NCBI RefSeq assembly: GCF_001717955.1
Contig: NZ_CP014168.1
Location: 1,488,001-1,552,000, forward strand
DNA length: 64,000 nt
Direction of reading: 5' to 3'
Origin: Sphingomonas panacis
GTDB taxonomy: Bacteria; Pseudomonadota; Alphaproteobacteria; Sphingomonadales; Sphingomonadaceae
Shown: positions 19,322 to 27,671 of the stretch, one piece after another
How positions within the stretch are numbered: the stretch's first letter is position 1
How the letters are laid out: each line of letters begins with the position of its first letter
Position numbers and translations under genes: made by a program
The notes under the pieces: model-generated
Database searches by the model: none
What the model saw: the letters and a program-made list of their open reading frames with translations, nothing else
Told to the model about the DNA's origin: nothing

Positions 19322-19366
19322 GGGGAACTCCGGGGAAACACTGAAATATAAATGGTTTACGTGCCA

Positions 19367-19448
19367 CGTTCGTGCTGAGCCTGTCGAAGCACGTGCCCCA
19401 AACGCTGGCGCGTGTGACACGCCCTTCGACAAGCTCAGGGCGAACGGG
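19367..19448. repeat. REP-like palindromic repeat, type A
   Basis: CGTTCGTGCTGAGCCTGTCG plus AAGCACGTGCC is mirrored by CTTCGACAAGCTCAGGGCGA plus ACGGGG, between tamB and the S9 peptidase gene. Confidence 0.85.
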
Positions 19449-19459
19449 GTGGTGCGAGA

Positions 19460-22400
19460 TCAATAATCCTTGGAAACCCGCACGTTGGCGCTTTGCCGCC
19501 CCAAAGTCGAGATCGTCGAGAGCACCGACAGCCAGCGAGTCACCTGGAACTCGACCTGAGTCGCCGAATAGCCCTGCCCGTCGGTGATGATCTCCGCGAA
19601 CAGCTTGCGCGTCACATATTTCCCCGCCGCGACCGAGGTGCCGGCCCCGGTCTGCGGATCGGCGGGGAGGATGCGCAGACGATCCAATCCCGCCACGCGC
19701 CGCACCGCGTTGATCGGGTCGAGCCCGCCCTTGCCGTTCTGCAAGGCCGCCACTGCCGACGCCAGTTGCAGCGCCTCGGGTGCGGAGAGGTTGGTGATCG
19801 AGGTGCCGAACAGCAGCCGCGAGAGCAGTTCGTCCTCGGGCAGCGCTGGCGTGCTGGTGAACGAGATTTCGGGCTTGAGCGCCGGCCCGGTCACGCGGAT
19901 CGTCGCCGACAAGCCCGTGGAATCGGCGTTGGCGGCGATGTCGAGCGCGGGATTGGCGGGCACCTCGCCCTGGAACAGGATCTTGCCGCGATCGAGCTGG
20001 AACTCGCGCCCCGCGAACTGGAAATCGCCGCGCACCAGATCGGCGCGGCCGGTGATCGCGGGGTTGTCGGGCGCGCCGCCGATGTCGAGATCGGCGGACC
20101 ATTCGCTGCGCAGGCCAAGCCCGGTCACCAGCAGGTTGTTGGCGGCATGCGCGTGGACGGCGAGCTTCCACGGTTTGCGCGGGCGATCGTCTTCCTCGCC
20201 GCCGCCGGGCAGGTTGATCTCGCGGATGTTGAGCTGCGGCACCGCGCTGGTCGCGGTCGCTTGGCCCAGCCGGTAACGGCTCTTGGTCAGCGTCACCTTG
20301 CCCGCGATCGTGCCGCCCGCGCCGTCCGACTTGAAGGTGAGCGGCCCCGTCGCGGTCGCGGCGATGTCGTCGCGGTTGATCAGCAACGCGTTCTGCGCCT
20401 GCACCGACAGGTCGATGCCGAAGCCGTTGGCGGCGGCGAGATCGAAACTGCCCGATCCGGTCACGCGCCCGCCCTTGCCGGCGTCCGCCGCGAGCCGGTC
20501 GAGCACCAGCCGCGATCCGCCGAACCGCCCGCTCGCGACGACATTGGTCAGCACCGTGCCGGTGGTCGCGCTTTCGAGCTTGGCGCCCTTGGCCTGCATC
20601 ACGCCGCTGATGCGCGGATTGTCGAGCGTGCCACCAACGTCGGCGCCGATCGCAACCGGGCCGCTCAGGTCGAACAGTTCGATTCCGGTCAGCCGCCACA
20701 CCGTATCCGCCGGCCCGTCATAGCGGAGCTGCGCGAACAGCGGCGCATGCGCGACGCGCGCGGCGAGATCGGCGCCCGGCGCCAGCGTCAGCAACATCTG
20801 CGCGCGCCCGACCGTCTTGCCCCCGCTCGCCGCCACCGCGCGCGCCGCGATCTTGCCGGGTTCGAGGATACCGGCCACGCCGACATCGACCGGCCGCGAC
20901 GATAGCACCAGACCGGAGCGGGTGAGGCCGCGCACGGTCATGTTGATCTTCCCCGTCGGCGGCGCGCCGCGCGACTGGACGAACGCGAGCTTGCCAGAGG
21001 CCTCACCGCCGAGGCCAAGCCCCGGATAGCCGATGTCGAGCACCGCCAGCGGCATCTTGGTCAGCGTCGCGTCGATCGCGCTGGCGGTGCCGGTGAAGCT
21101 GCCCGACAGATCGGCGGTGCCGCCCGCGAAGCTGAGCTTGGCCGGCGCGAGCCGCCAGCCGTCCTCGGTGCGCGTGAACACCGCCGGGCCGACCAGGGCG
21201 AGCGGGCGGCGGTCGAGCGTGCCCTGCGCCGCCACCGAATAGCGGTCGGGCGTCACTGCGATCACGCTCTGGATGTCGAACGCACGCCCGCGCGATCCCG
21301 CGATCGACGCGCGGATCTCGCCGCTGCCGCCGCGAAGCGCCGCATGGATCGCGGTGCGGCCGATCACCAGCGAGCCGCGCCGGATGCCCGATGCGGTCGC
21401 GGTCGCCTCGATCGAGGTGCCGGCGGGATCGAACACCGCCGCCAGATCGAGATGCCCGCGCCGCACCGTCACCGCCTGCGCCAGCCGCGCGGCGGTCGCG
21501 TCGAGATGCGCTTCGATCCGCTGGTGCATGTCCTGCGGGCGGAACAGCAATTCGCCGGCAAGCCCGCCACCCGCCAGCGCCAGCTTGCCCTCGAACCCGC
21601 CCTCGACGATCGCGAGATCGCCATGCGCGCGCGTGCCGCTGACGTTGAGCTGCGCGATCGAGATCACCGCCTGTCCGTCCTTGGGCAGCAGGATCGCGCC
21701 CTCGCCGTCGAACGCGCCGAGCCGCGATCCGCCGCGCGCGGCGAAGGCATAGCCCGCCGGGGTCGGATCGAGATGCGCGACCACGTTCGACAGCCCCATC
21801 GCTTCATTGGGCTGCTGGAAGACGAGATCGAGCGTCGGCTTGTCGATCTTGCCGTCAAGCTTGAGCGTCAGCGGGCCATAGCTCGCCTGTTGCCCGCTGC
21901 CTTCGAAATGGAACGTGCCGTCGCGCCGCCGGATGCCGTTGCCGGTGATGCGGATCTGCGGGCCGGTCAGCACGAGGTTGGTGAAGTGCAGCACGCCGTC
22001 GGTGGTGCGTTCGAGATTGGTGACGAGCCCCGGCAAGCCCCCGGCAAGCGAGCGGAAGAAGGCGTTGTCGAGCCGCAGCATCCGCGCGCTGCCCTTGCCG
22101 ATCACGCGCGTACCGCGCCCGCCCGGCCCCGGCACGACATGCAGCGACGAATTGACCTCGACGATGCCGAGACCCGGAATCAGATAGCGCGACAGCCCGC
22201 CGTTCAACCCGACCTCATAATGGCCGTTGCTGAGATCGACGAGCAGCGACAGCCGCCCGTTGAGCTTGTCCGACGCGAGCTTCAGGTCGTCGCCGGTGAC
22301 GAGCTTGCTCGTCACGCGCAGCACGCCGTCGATCGACAGATTGCGCAGGATACCACCGGCGACGTCGCCGATTCCGGTGACGCGCGCGGCGGTGAGGCGG

Positions 22401-23623
22401 ATCGGCACCACCACCGGCGCTTTCGAGAATCGCCCCTTGCCGGCGGCGCGCACGCTCTCGAACCCGGTCTTGTCGAACGCCACCCGCTCGCCGGTGAGCC
22501 GGTAATCGAACGCGGCGGTCGCGAACGCCCCGTCGAGGATCGCGCGCAGTTCGATCGCGCGGCCGGTCATGTTGGGGAAAAGCGCGGACGGCTGGAGCAG
22601 CCGCATCCGCACGCGCATGTCGCGGAACGCGCTCGCGCCGAGATCGAGCGCACCTTCGCCGTGCAGCGCCACCGACGCCGAATGCAGATCGAGCGCTCCC
22701 GCCAGCCGCCGGTCGGCGAATGTGGCGGTGCCGTTGACGGTGACATGGGGGCCGCTCAGCCGTTGCAACTTGCCGTGCGTGAGCGGCGCGATCGTCAGCG
22801 TGCCCGCCAGCGCATAGCTGCCCGCGCGGTTGCCGAGCGTCAGGTCGGCGAGCCGCACGCTGCCGACATCGGCGATCGCGCGCCCGCGCCACGCGCTCCA
22901 CCGTCCGTCGCCATGCACCTCCGCCGCGATCGGCTGCGCGAACCCGCTCGCCTTGGCGAGCACCCCCTTGGCGGTGCCGCGCGCGTGCAGATCGATATCG
23001 AAGCGGTCGCGGTCAGGCTGCGCGTCGAGCTTGAGCCGCAGCGTGTCGCTTCCCGCCACCACCGCATCGAGATCGACCAAAGCGCGTCCATTCCGAATAT
23101 CGGCACGCCCCGACAAACGCCCGCGCCGCGCGACCCCGGTGATCGCCGGCGCCACGCTCAGCCGGTCGATCCGCAGCGTGCCGATGCGGATGTCGAAGCT
23201 CGGCAGGATCGGCCCGGTGCGCCCGGTCGGCAGCGTCTGCGGCAGCTTGAGCAATCGCGCCTGCGGTACGATCAGGCTGGTGATGTCGAGCCGGTTGTGA
23301 AGCCACGCCAGCGGCGACCAGCGCAGTTCGGCGCGCGGGGCGTAGAACACCAGCCCCTTGGGGTCACGCAGCCGGACATCGACCAGCGTGGCGCGGGAGA
23401 ACAGCGACCCGTCGATCCGCCCGATGCTGTAGCGCAGGCCATTGGCGGGCCGCAGCGCGCCGATCCGGTCGATCACGAAGCGATGCCCGATATCCGAATC
23501 GAGCGTGACGATCCCCAACGTCAGCACCGCGAGCAGCAGCACCAGCGCGTTGGCGATGCGCTGCCGCCAGCTTCGCCGTCGCTTGCGCGGCGGCGGGGCG
23601 GGGGTCTCGTCGTCGTCGCTCAA
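19460..23623 (-). CDS. tamB: Translocation and assembly module TamB
   Basis: 1387 aa inner-membrane-anchored periplasm-spanning protein. A single N-terminal membrane helix (about residues 25-45, ALVLLLAVLTLGIVTL) is followed by over 1200 residues of repetitive beta-strand sequence. The C-terminal DUF490/TamB domain ends in QVEFQVTRWLSVLSTISTLG and similar strands. With TamA it helps assemble outer-membrane proteins and may move lipids across the periplasm. It overlaps the end of tamA by 4 bp (ATGA), so the two are coupled. Confidence 0.94.
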   Translation of the reverse strand: MSDDDETPAPPPRKRRRSWRQRIANALVLLLAVLTLGIVTLDSDIGHRFVIDRIGALRPANGLRYSIGRIDGSLFSRATLVDVRLRDPKGLVFYAPRAELRWSPLAWLHNRLDITSLIVPQARLLKLPQTLPTGRTGPILPSFDIRIGTLRIDRLSVAPAITGVARRGRLSGRADIRNGRALVDLDAVVAGSDTLRLKLDAQPDRDRFDIDLHARGTAKGVLAKASGFAQPIAAEVHGDGRWSAWRGRAIADVGSVRLADLTLGNRAGSYALAGTLTIAPLTHGKLQRLSGPHVTVNGTATFADRRLAGALDLHSASVALHGEGALDLGASAFRDMRVRMRLLQPSALFPNMTGRAIELRAILDGAFATAAFDYRLTGERVAFDKTGFESVRAAGKGRFSKAPVVVPIRLTAARVTGIGDVAGGILRNLSIDGVLRVTSKLVTGDDLKLASDKLNGRLSLLVDLSNGHYEVGLNGGLSRYLIPGLGIVEVNSSLHVVPGPGGRGTRVIGKGSARMLRLDNAFFRSLAGGLPGLVTNLERTTDGVLHFTNLVLTGPQIRITGNGIRRRDGTFHFEGSGQQASYGPLTLKLDGKIDKPTLDLVFQQPNEAMGLSNVVAHLDPTPAGYAFAARGGSRLGAFDGEGAILLPKDGQAVISIAQLNVSGTRAHGDLAIVEGGFEGKLALAGGGLAGELLFRPQDMHQRIEAHLDATAARLAQAVTVRRGHLDLAAVFDPAGTSIEATATASGIRRGSLVIGRTAIHAALRGGSGEIRASIAGSRGRAFDIQSVIAVTPDRYSVAAQGTLDRRPLALVGPAVFTRTEDGWRLAPAKLSFAGGTADLSGSFTGTASAIDATLTKMPLAVLDIGYPGLGLGGEASGKLAFVQSRGAPPTGKINMTVRGLTRSGLVLSSRPVDVGVAGILEPGKIAARAVAASGGKTVGRAQMLLTLAPGADLAARVAHAPLFAQLRYDGPADTVWRLTGIELFDLSGPVAIGADVGGTLDNPRISGVMQAKGAKLESATTGTVLTNVVASGRFGGSRLVLDRLAADAGKGGRVTGSGSFDLAAANGFGIDLSVQAQNALLINRDDIAATATGPLTFKSDGAGGTIAGKVTLTKSRYRLGQATATSAVPQLNIREINLPGGGEEDDRPRKPWKLAVHAHAANNLLVTGLGLRSEWSADLDIGGAPDNPAITGRADLVRGDFQFAGREFQLDRGKILFQGEVPANPALDIAANADSTGLSATIRVTGPALKPEISFTSTPALPEDELLSRLLFGTSITNLSAPEALQLASAVAALQNGKGGLDPINAVRRVAGLDRLRILPADPQTGAGTSVAAGKYVTRKLFAEIITDGQGYSATQVEFQVTRWLSVLSTISTLGRQSANVRVSKDY

Positions 23624-25608
23624 AACGCCTGCCCCAGCGAGACATAGACCGCGACGCGCGGATCGCCCTTCTGCGGGTTGACCGGCGTGCCGACATCGAT
23701 TCGGATCGGCCCGAAGTTCGAATAATAGCGCACGCCGAGACCGGCGCCGTAGCGGAAGCTGGAAAATTTGGGCAGCGGCGTGGTGTAGATGTTGCCGCCG
23801 TCGAAGAACGGCACCACGCCGAAATTGCCGAACGTCTTCACCCGCGCCTCAAGCGAGAATTCGCTCAGCGAACGCCCGCCGATCGGATCGTTATTGGGGT
23901 CGCGCGGGCCGATATCCTGATAGCCATAGCCGCGCACCGATGCGCCGCCGCCGGAATAGAACCGCCGCGACGGCGCGATCGCATCGCGCGGCGCGCCCGC
24001 GATCGTGCCGAGCCGGATTCGCCCCGCCACCACCACGCCTTTGGCGGCCTGCTTGTACGCGCTGGCATCGAACTGAATCCGCGCATAGCCGAACACGGTC
24101 TTCTCCAGCGATACTTCGGGCGAGAGCCGCGCGGCCAGCCGGAACCCGCGCGTCGGGTTGAGCAGATCGTCCGATCCGTCATAGCTGAGCGTCGTCGGCA
24201 GCGCGCCGATGAAATAGGTCTGCCGCCGTGGCGCGCCGGTCGAGACGATCACGTCGCGCTCGTCCGATGCGGTCAGTTCGGTGCCGACCGACCACGTCCA
24301 TTTCTTCTGGAAGAAGATGTTGGTCTGCCGTTCCAGGCTGCTCGTCAGCGATACCGATTTCGCCTCATACGCGGTGCGCTTCAGGTTCGAGGCGCTCGCC
24401 TGGACGGTCAGCACGCGGTCGCGCCCGTGGAAATTGTTGCGGCGATAGGTGACCGCGCCCAACTGCTCCTGCGTGCCGAGCACGCCGCGCAGCGTCAGCC
24501 CGCCTTCGGGCGGGAACAGGTTGCGGTGAGTCCAGCTCACCTCGGCGCGCGCGCCCTCGCCGGTGCCATAGCCGAGTTCCCCCGCGATCGTGCGCGGCGG
24601 CGCCGGCTCGGTCGCGACGAGGATGTCGACCAGATCGGGGTCGGTCGCCGGCACCGGCTTGATCGTCACGCTTGATACGAGCGAGGTCTGGATCAGCGCG
24701 CGGCGCAGGTCGGCGAGCGCGACATCGTCGAACGGCTTGCCCGGCGTGAAGCGCGCGATCTCGGCGATATGGTGCGCGCTGAACACGTGCTTGCCCTTGG
24801 TCGCGGGCACGATGATCTTGCCGAAACGCCGCGCGGTGCCAGGCGCCACCGTCATCGCCAGCGTCGCGGTATGCGCGGCATGATCGACCACGATCTCGGG
24901 CTCGCCGACCACCGCGAACGGGAAACCGCGACGGCCGATCGTGGTGCGCAGGTTCGCCTCTCCGCCGGCGATCGTATCGGCGTTGACGGGGTCGCCGGTC
25001 TTGACGCCGAACGCCTCGCGCAGCGCCGCCGCCTTGTCGCCGGCCGCGTCGAGCCCGGTCACCTTCACCCCGCCGAACGTGTAGAGCGTGCCCGGCGCGG
25101 CATCGAGCACGACGAGCAGACGGCCGCTGCCGGGGTCGACTCGCGTCGCGACGCTCGCGTCATAATAGCCCTCGGCGCGCAGCAGCCCGGTGAGCAAGGC
25201 GGCATCCTCGCGCGCGCGGCGGTCGAGCTGGGCGGCATTGGCGGGCTGCCCTTCGTTAGTCTTGAGCGTCGAGAGCTGTTCGAACCGCTGGTGGAGCAAC
25301 GGCGAGGTGACCGAATCGATCCCGTCGATACGGAAGCTGTAGCGCGTGTCGCCCCCGCTCGCCTGCGCCTTGGCGGGGGCTGCGGTGCCCGGCGCGCCGA
25401 GATCGGGCCAGTCGACGCCGAGCCCCGGCAACGGCGCCAGCGGCGACTGCGGGTCGAGCGGCGGCTCTCCGGCTGGGGCGGGGGTCGGGGCAGGGGGTTC
25501 CGGCGCTGGCGCAGCCGATTGCTGCGCGCGGGCCATCGGGCAGGCAAGCACCAGCAAAACCGCGGCGGCGCCATACGCCGCGCCCCGCTGCCCGAGCGAC
25601 AACGTCAT
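23620..25608 (-). CDS. tamA: Autotransporter assembly complex protein TamA (BamA family)
   Basis: 662 aa outer-membrane protein. A signal peptide (MTLSLGQRGAAYGAAAVLLVL...ARAQ) is followed by a Pro/Ala-rich linker to about residue 85. POTRA domains cover about 90-320 (YSFRIDGIDSVTSPLLHQRF; LYTFGGVKVTGLD). The Omp85 barrel follows with the conserved GGGASVRGYGYQDIGPRD and a C-terminal GPIRIDVGTPVN...VSLGQAF. First gene of the tamA-tamB operon. Confidence 0.94.
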   Translation of the reverse strand: MTLSLGQRGAAYGAAAVLLVLACPMARAQQSAAPAPEPPAPTPAPAGEPPLDPQSPLAPLPGLGVDWPDLGAPGTAAPAKAQASGGDTRYSFRIDGIDSVTSPLLHQRFEQLSTLKTNEGQPANAAQLDRRAREDAALLTGLLRAEGYYDASVATRVDPGSGRLLVVLDAAPGTLYTFGGVKVTGLDAAGDKAAALREAFGVKTGDPVNADTIAGGEANLRTTIGRRGFPFAVVGEPEIVVDHAAHTATLAMTVAPGTARRFGKIIVPATKGKHVFSAHHIAEIARFTPGKPFDDVALADLRRALIQTSLVSSVTIKPVPATDPDLVDILVATEPAPPRTIAGELGYGTGEGARAEVSWTHRNLFPPEGGLTLRGVLGTQEQLGAVTYRRNNFHGRDRVLTVQASASNLKRTAYEAKSVSLTSSLERQTNIFFQKKWTWSVGTELTASDERDVIVSTGAPRRQTYFIGALPTTLSYDGSDDLLNPTRGFRLAARLSPEVSLEKTVFGYARIQFDASAYKQAAKGVVVAGRIRLGTIAGAPRDAIAPSRRFYSGGGASVRGYGYQDIGPRDPNNDPIGGRSLSEFSLEARVKTFGNFGVVPFFDGGNIYTTPLPKFSSFRYGAGLGVRYYSNFGPIRIDVGTPVNPQKGDPRVAVYVSLGQAF

Positions 25609-25710
25609 GCCCGGTCTCCTAGCCCGGCCAGCGCCCGGCCAACAAGCGTTTATCGTCTCCGCTCAGCCGCGATCGATGCACGGCACGGCTCGCGCGCCGG
25701 CAAGACCCGC

Positions 25711-25923
25711 TTACTGAACCGTGCCGATCGCCGCCCGCGCGGACATCAGCACGATCAGCCGCTCGATCTGGCGCCAGCGGTGCGCGTGGATCTGGTCGCC
25801 GAGATCGCCGCTGCGATCGGCACGCGCCGCCGCCTCGAACCCCGCATCGTCGCCGAACGCGGCGATCAGCCTGGCCGCATCGGCAACCTCGCTGCGATGC
25901 CCCAGCCACGGCATACCGGCCAT
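25711..25923 (-). CDS. Small hypothetical protein, 70 aa
   Basis: ATG 25923 with a distant GGAG. The sequence DAARLIAAFGDDAGFEAAAR and HAHRWRQIERLIVLMSA is amphipathic and resembles small sphingomonad proteins of unknown function (DUF6961-like, from memory). No membrane segment. Lies just upstream of tamA on the same strand, with about 100 bp between. Confidence 0.55.
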   Translation of the reverse strand: MAGMPWLGHRSEVADAARLIAAFGDDAGFEAAARADRSGDLGDQIHAHRWRQIERLIVLMSARAAIGTVQ

Positions 25924-26094
25924 TTGAAAACCACTCCGCAAGTCGTGGGCGAGAGGCAAACACGGATCATGCCACGACCGGCATCGCCGCCCGTGCTGCG
26001 GCGCACGGTGGTAAACGCCTGTCGAACGCCGCGTGTCACTCGTCCCGCGACGGGACGCTGGCGTCCAGCGGCGGGACATGGCAGAGCCTGCGGC

Positions 26095-26262
26095 ATGGCA
26101 AGCAAATCCCCAGCAGCCGGCGGCATCCTTATCGCGATCGGCGCGATCGGCGGCGCGGTCGCCGGCCTGTTCCTCGGCGAACCGAGCAAGGGCCTGCTGC
26201 TCGGCCTCGGCGCGGGCGCAGGCATGGCGATCGCGATCTGGCTGATCGACCGGCGGCGGTAG
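26095..26262 (+). CDS. Small membrane protein, 55 aa
   Basis: ATG 26095, MASKSPAAGGILIAIGAIGG. Two Gly-rich hydrophobic helices (about 9-26 and 32-50) are joined by EPSKG, with a positively charged DRRR tail. No recognised family and a weak ribosome site. The frame is open far upstream, but only this part has protein-like composition. Confidence 0.5.
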   Translation: MASKSPAAGGILIAIGAIGGAVAGLFLGEPSKGLLLGLGAGAGMAIAIWLIDRRR

Positions 26263-26288
26263 GCGCGGCCACGCGCGCACCCCAAAGC

Positions 26289-26367
26289 CGTTCGTGAAAG
26301 CCGTTCGTGCTGAGCCTGTCGAAGCCCGTCCTGAGCGGCTGGCTTGCCAGCCAGCCGAAGGGCACGT
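26289..26367. repeat. REP-like repeat with nested hairpin motif
   Basis: CCGTTCGTGCTGAGCCTGTC joins directly to GTCCTGAGCGGCTGGCTTGC and CAGCCAGCCGAAGGGCACGT. The inner part matches copies at about 15145 and 16100. Confidence 0.75.
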
Positions 26368-26389
26368 GTCCCACCCGCACCGTTAGCCG

Positions 26390-27019
26390 CTACCGCAAAG
26401 CCCGCGACAGCCACACCACCCGCCCGATCACCTCGACCGCGCCCGGCGGCTGCGCGGCGATCTCCGCCGCCGCCGGATTGTCGCTGGTGATGCGCAGCAT
26501 CGCGCCATCGCGCGCCACCCGCTTGACCAGCAGCGCCCCGTCGAGCCGGATCACGAACACCGCCGGCTGATCGCGCACGCGCCGGTCGCGCTCGTCGACC
26601 AGCATCAGGTCGCCATCCTCGATCAGCGGCGCCATCGAATCGCCGCGCGCGCGGATCTCGGCGGCGTCGCTCGCGCGCACGCCGAGCTGTGCGAGCAGGC
26701 GCGGGTCGAAATGCGCCGCGCCGCCCGCCCGGTCCTCCTCGGCGAGCGCACCCGGCCCCGCCGACGCCTCGATCTCCAGCCGCCGTATCGGCACGCTCGG
26801 CGCCGCCGCTGACGGCCCGCCCAATTCCGCCTCGTCGATTCGGAAGAACGCCGCGAGCAGCCGCCGGTCGGCCTCTGCCAGCACGCGCGGGGTGCCGCGC
26901 TTCACATATTGCTGAAGGTAGGCGTCGTTGCGCCGGAGCATCCGCGACAGCGCGCCATAGCTGTGCCCGCTCGCGTCGATCAGCGCCGCCAGTCGGCCTC
27001 GAATGTCGTCGCGCGCCAT
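26390..27019 (-). CDS. S24 (LexA/CI-like) transcriptional repressor
   Basis: 209 aa. The N-terminal helix-turn-helix region (about 1-60, SGHSYGALSRMLRRNDAYLQ) joins a C-terminal S24 peptidase domain with Ser128 (ARGDSMAP) and Lys166 (ALLVKRVA). Repressors of this kind cleave themselves when RecA is active. No clear Ala-Gly cleavage site is obvious; AG/GA pairs occur near residues 87-100. It diverges from a Cro-sized gene, with a perfect palindrome between them. Similar chromosomal pairs are common in sphingomonads, so a prophage origin is not required. Confidence 0.9.
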   Translation of the reverse strand: MARDDIRGRLAALIDASGHSYGALSRMLRRNDAYLQQYVKRGTPRVLAEADRRLLAAFFRIDEAELGGPSAAAPSVPIRRLEIEASAGPGALAEEDRAGGAAHFDPRLLAQLGVRASDAAEIRARGDSMAPLIEDGDLMLVDERDRRVRDQPAVFVIRLDGALLVKRVARDGAMLRITSDNPAAAEIAAQPPGAVEVIGRVVWLSRALR

Positions 27020-27033
27020 GCGTTCACCATAGC

Positions 27034-27049
27034 CTAGGAAATTTCCTAG
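27034..27049. promoter_or_regulatory. 16-bp perfect palindrome, candidate operator
   Basis: CTAGGAAATTTCCTAG lies 14 bp before the S24 repressor start and about 60 bp before the divergent small gene. AT-rich centre and position suggest autoregulation by the adjacent repressor (inferred). Confidence 0.6.
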
Positions 27050-27110
27050 ACAAGTTGGAAATGCGAGAACAAAAACGGAACATCAAGCGAGTCGAGGAGG
27101 CGGACAGGTG

Positions 27111-27284
27111 ATGATTCTGGGCAAGATCGATCGGTATCTCAAGGCGACGGCGATGACGCCGACGCGGTTCGGGCGAATGGCGGTGCGCGATCCGCGGCTG
27201 GTCCACGATCTGCGGCGCGGGCGCGAACCGGGCGCGCGCATGATCGCGCGGATCGAGGCGTTCATCAGCGAGCGCGGGCAATGA
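27111..27284 (+). CDS. Small Cro-like/HTH protein, 57 aa
   Basis: ATG 27111 (or GTG 27108) behind a strong GAGGAGG. MILGKIDRYLKATAMTPTRF is followed by GRMAVRDPRLVHDLRRGREP, which reads like a short helix-turn-helix similar to the 'LKATGMTPTRFGRLAVGDP' type seen beside S24 repressors. Divergent from that repressor, and its stop overlaps the next start by 4 bp. Function inferred from context. Confidence 0.75.
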   Translation: MILGKIDRYLKATAMTPTRFGRMAVRDPRLVHDLRRGREPGARMIARIEAFISERGQ

Positions 27285-27592
27285 GCCGCGGTCCCGACGC
27301 GGGCGTGCGGCTCGAACGCGCCTTGGTCGCCAGCGCCGCGCAGGCCGGCTGCACGGTGACGATCGCCGACGCGAGCTGGGTGCGCTGGGCGAGCGCGACC
27401 TTCACCGGCGCGCGCCACACGCTCTGGCTGACGGGCGCGGTGGGGCCGGCGCTCGACCGCTGGCTCGCCGATCTTCCCGAAGCCGAACTGCCGCTGCGCG
27501 AAAGCCTCGTCGCCGATCTCGCCGTGGCGAACGTGGCGCACACGGGCGAACAGGCACGCATCACGCTGGAGGCGTTGACCGTGGAGGTGTGA
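27281..27592 (+). CDS. Hypothetical protein, 103 aa
   Basis: ATG 27281 overlaps the previous stop (ATGA), so it is coupled to the Cro-like gene. Mixed alpha/beta composition with no signal or membrane helix (WVRWASATFTGARHTLWLTG, LPLRESLVADLAVANVAHTG). No family recognised; the operon with a small DNA-binding protein is the only clue. Confidence 0.75.
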   Translation: MSRGPDAGVRLERALVASAAQAGCTVTIADASWVRWASATFTGARHTLWLTGAVGPALDRWLADLPEAELPLRESLVADLAVANVAHTGEQARITLEALTVEV

Positions 27593-27671
27593 CTCGAACG
27601 GATTTAAAAAGCCGGCCAGCTTCCCTTGGCGCGCGGATGCGCTACGCTGCGCGCAACAGGGGGAAGATATC

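Noticed and set aside
21344..23647. Very long plus-strand open frame opposite tamB
   Set aside because: Arg/His/Gln-rich, low-complexity product lying fully antisense to a recognisable TamB; a GC-skew shadow frame. The same applies to long antisense frames opposite prfC, clpB, typA and the TonB receptors.
26390..27592. Prophage boundary
   Set aside because: The CI/Cro-like pair has no integrase, structural or lysis genes nearby and no attachment duplications were seen.
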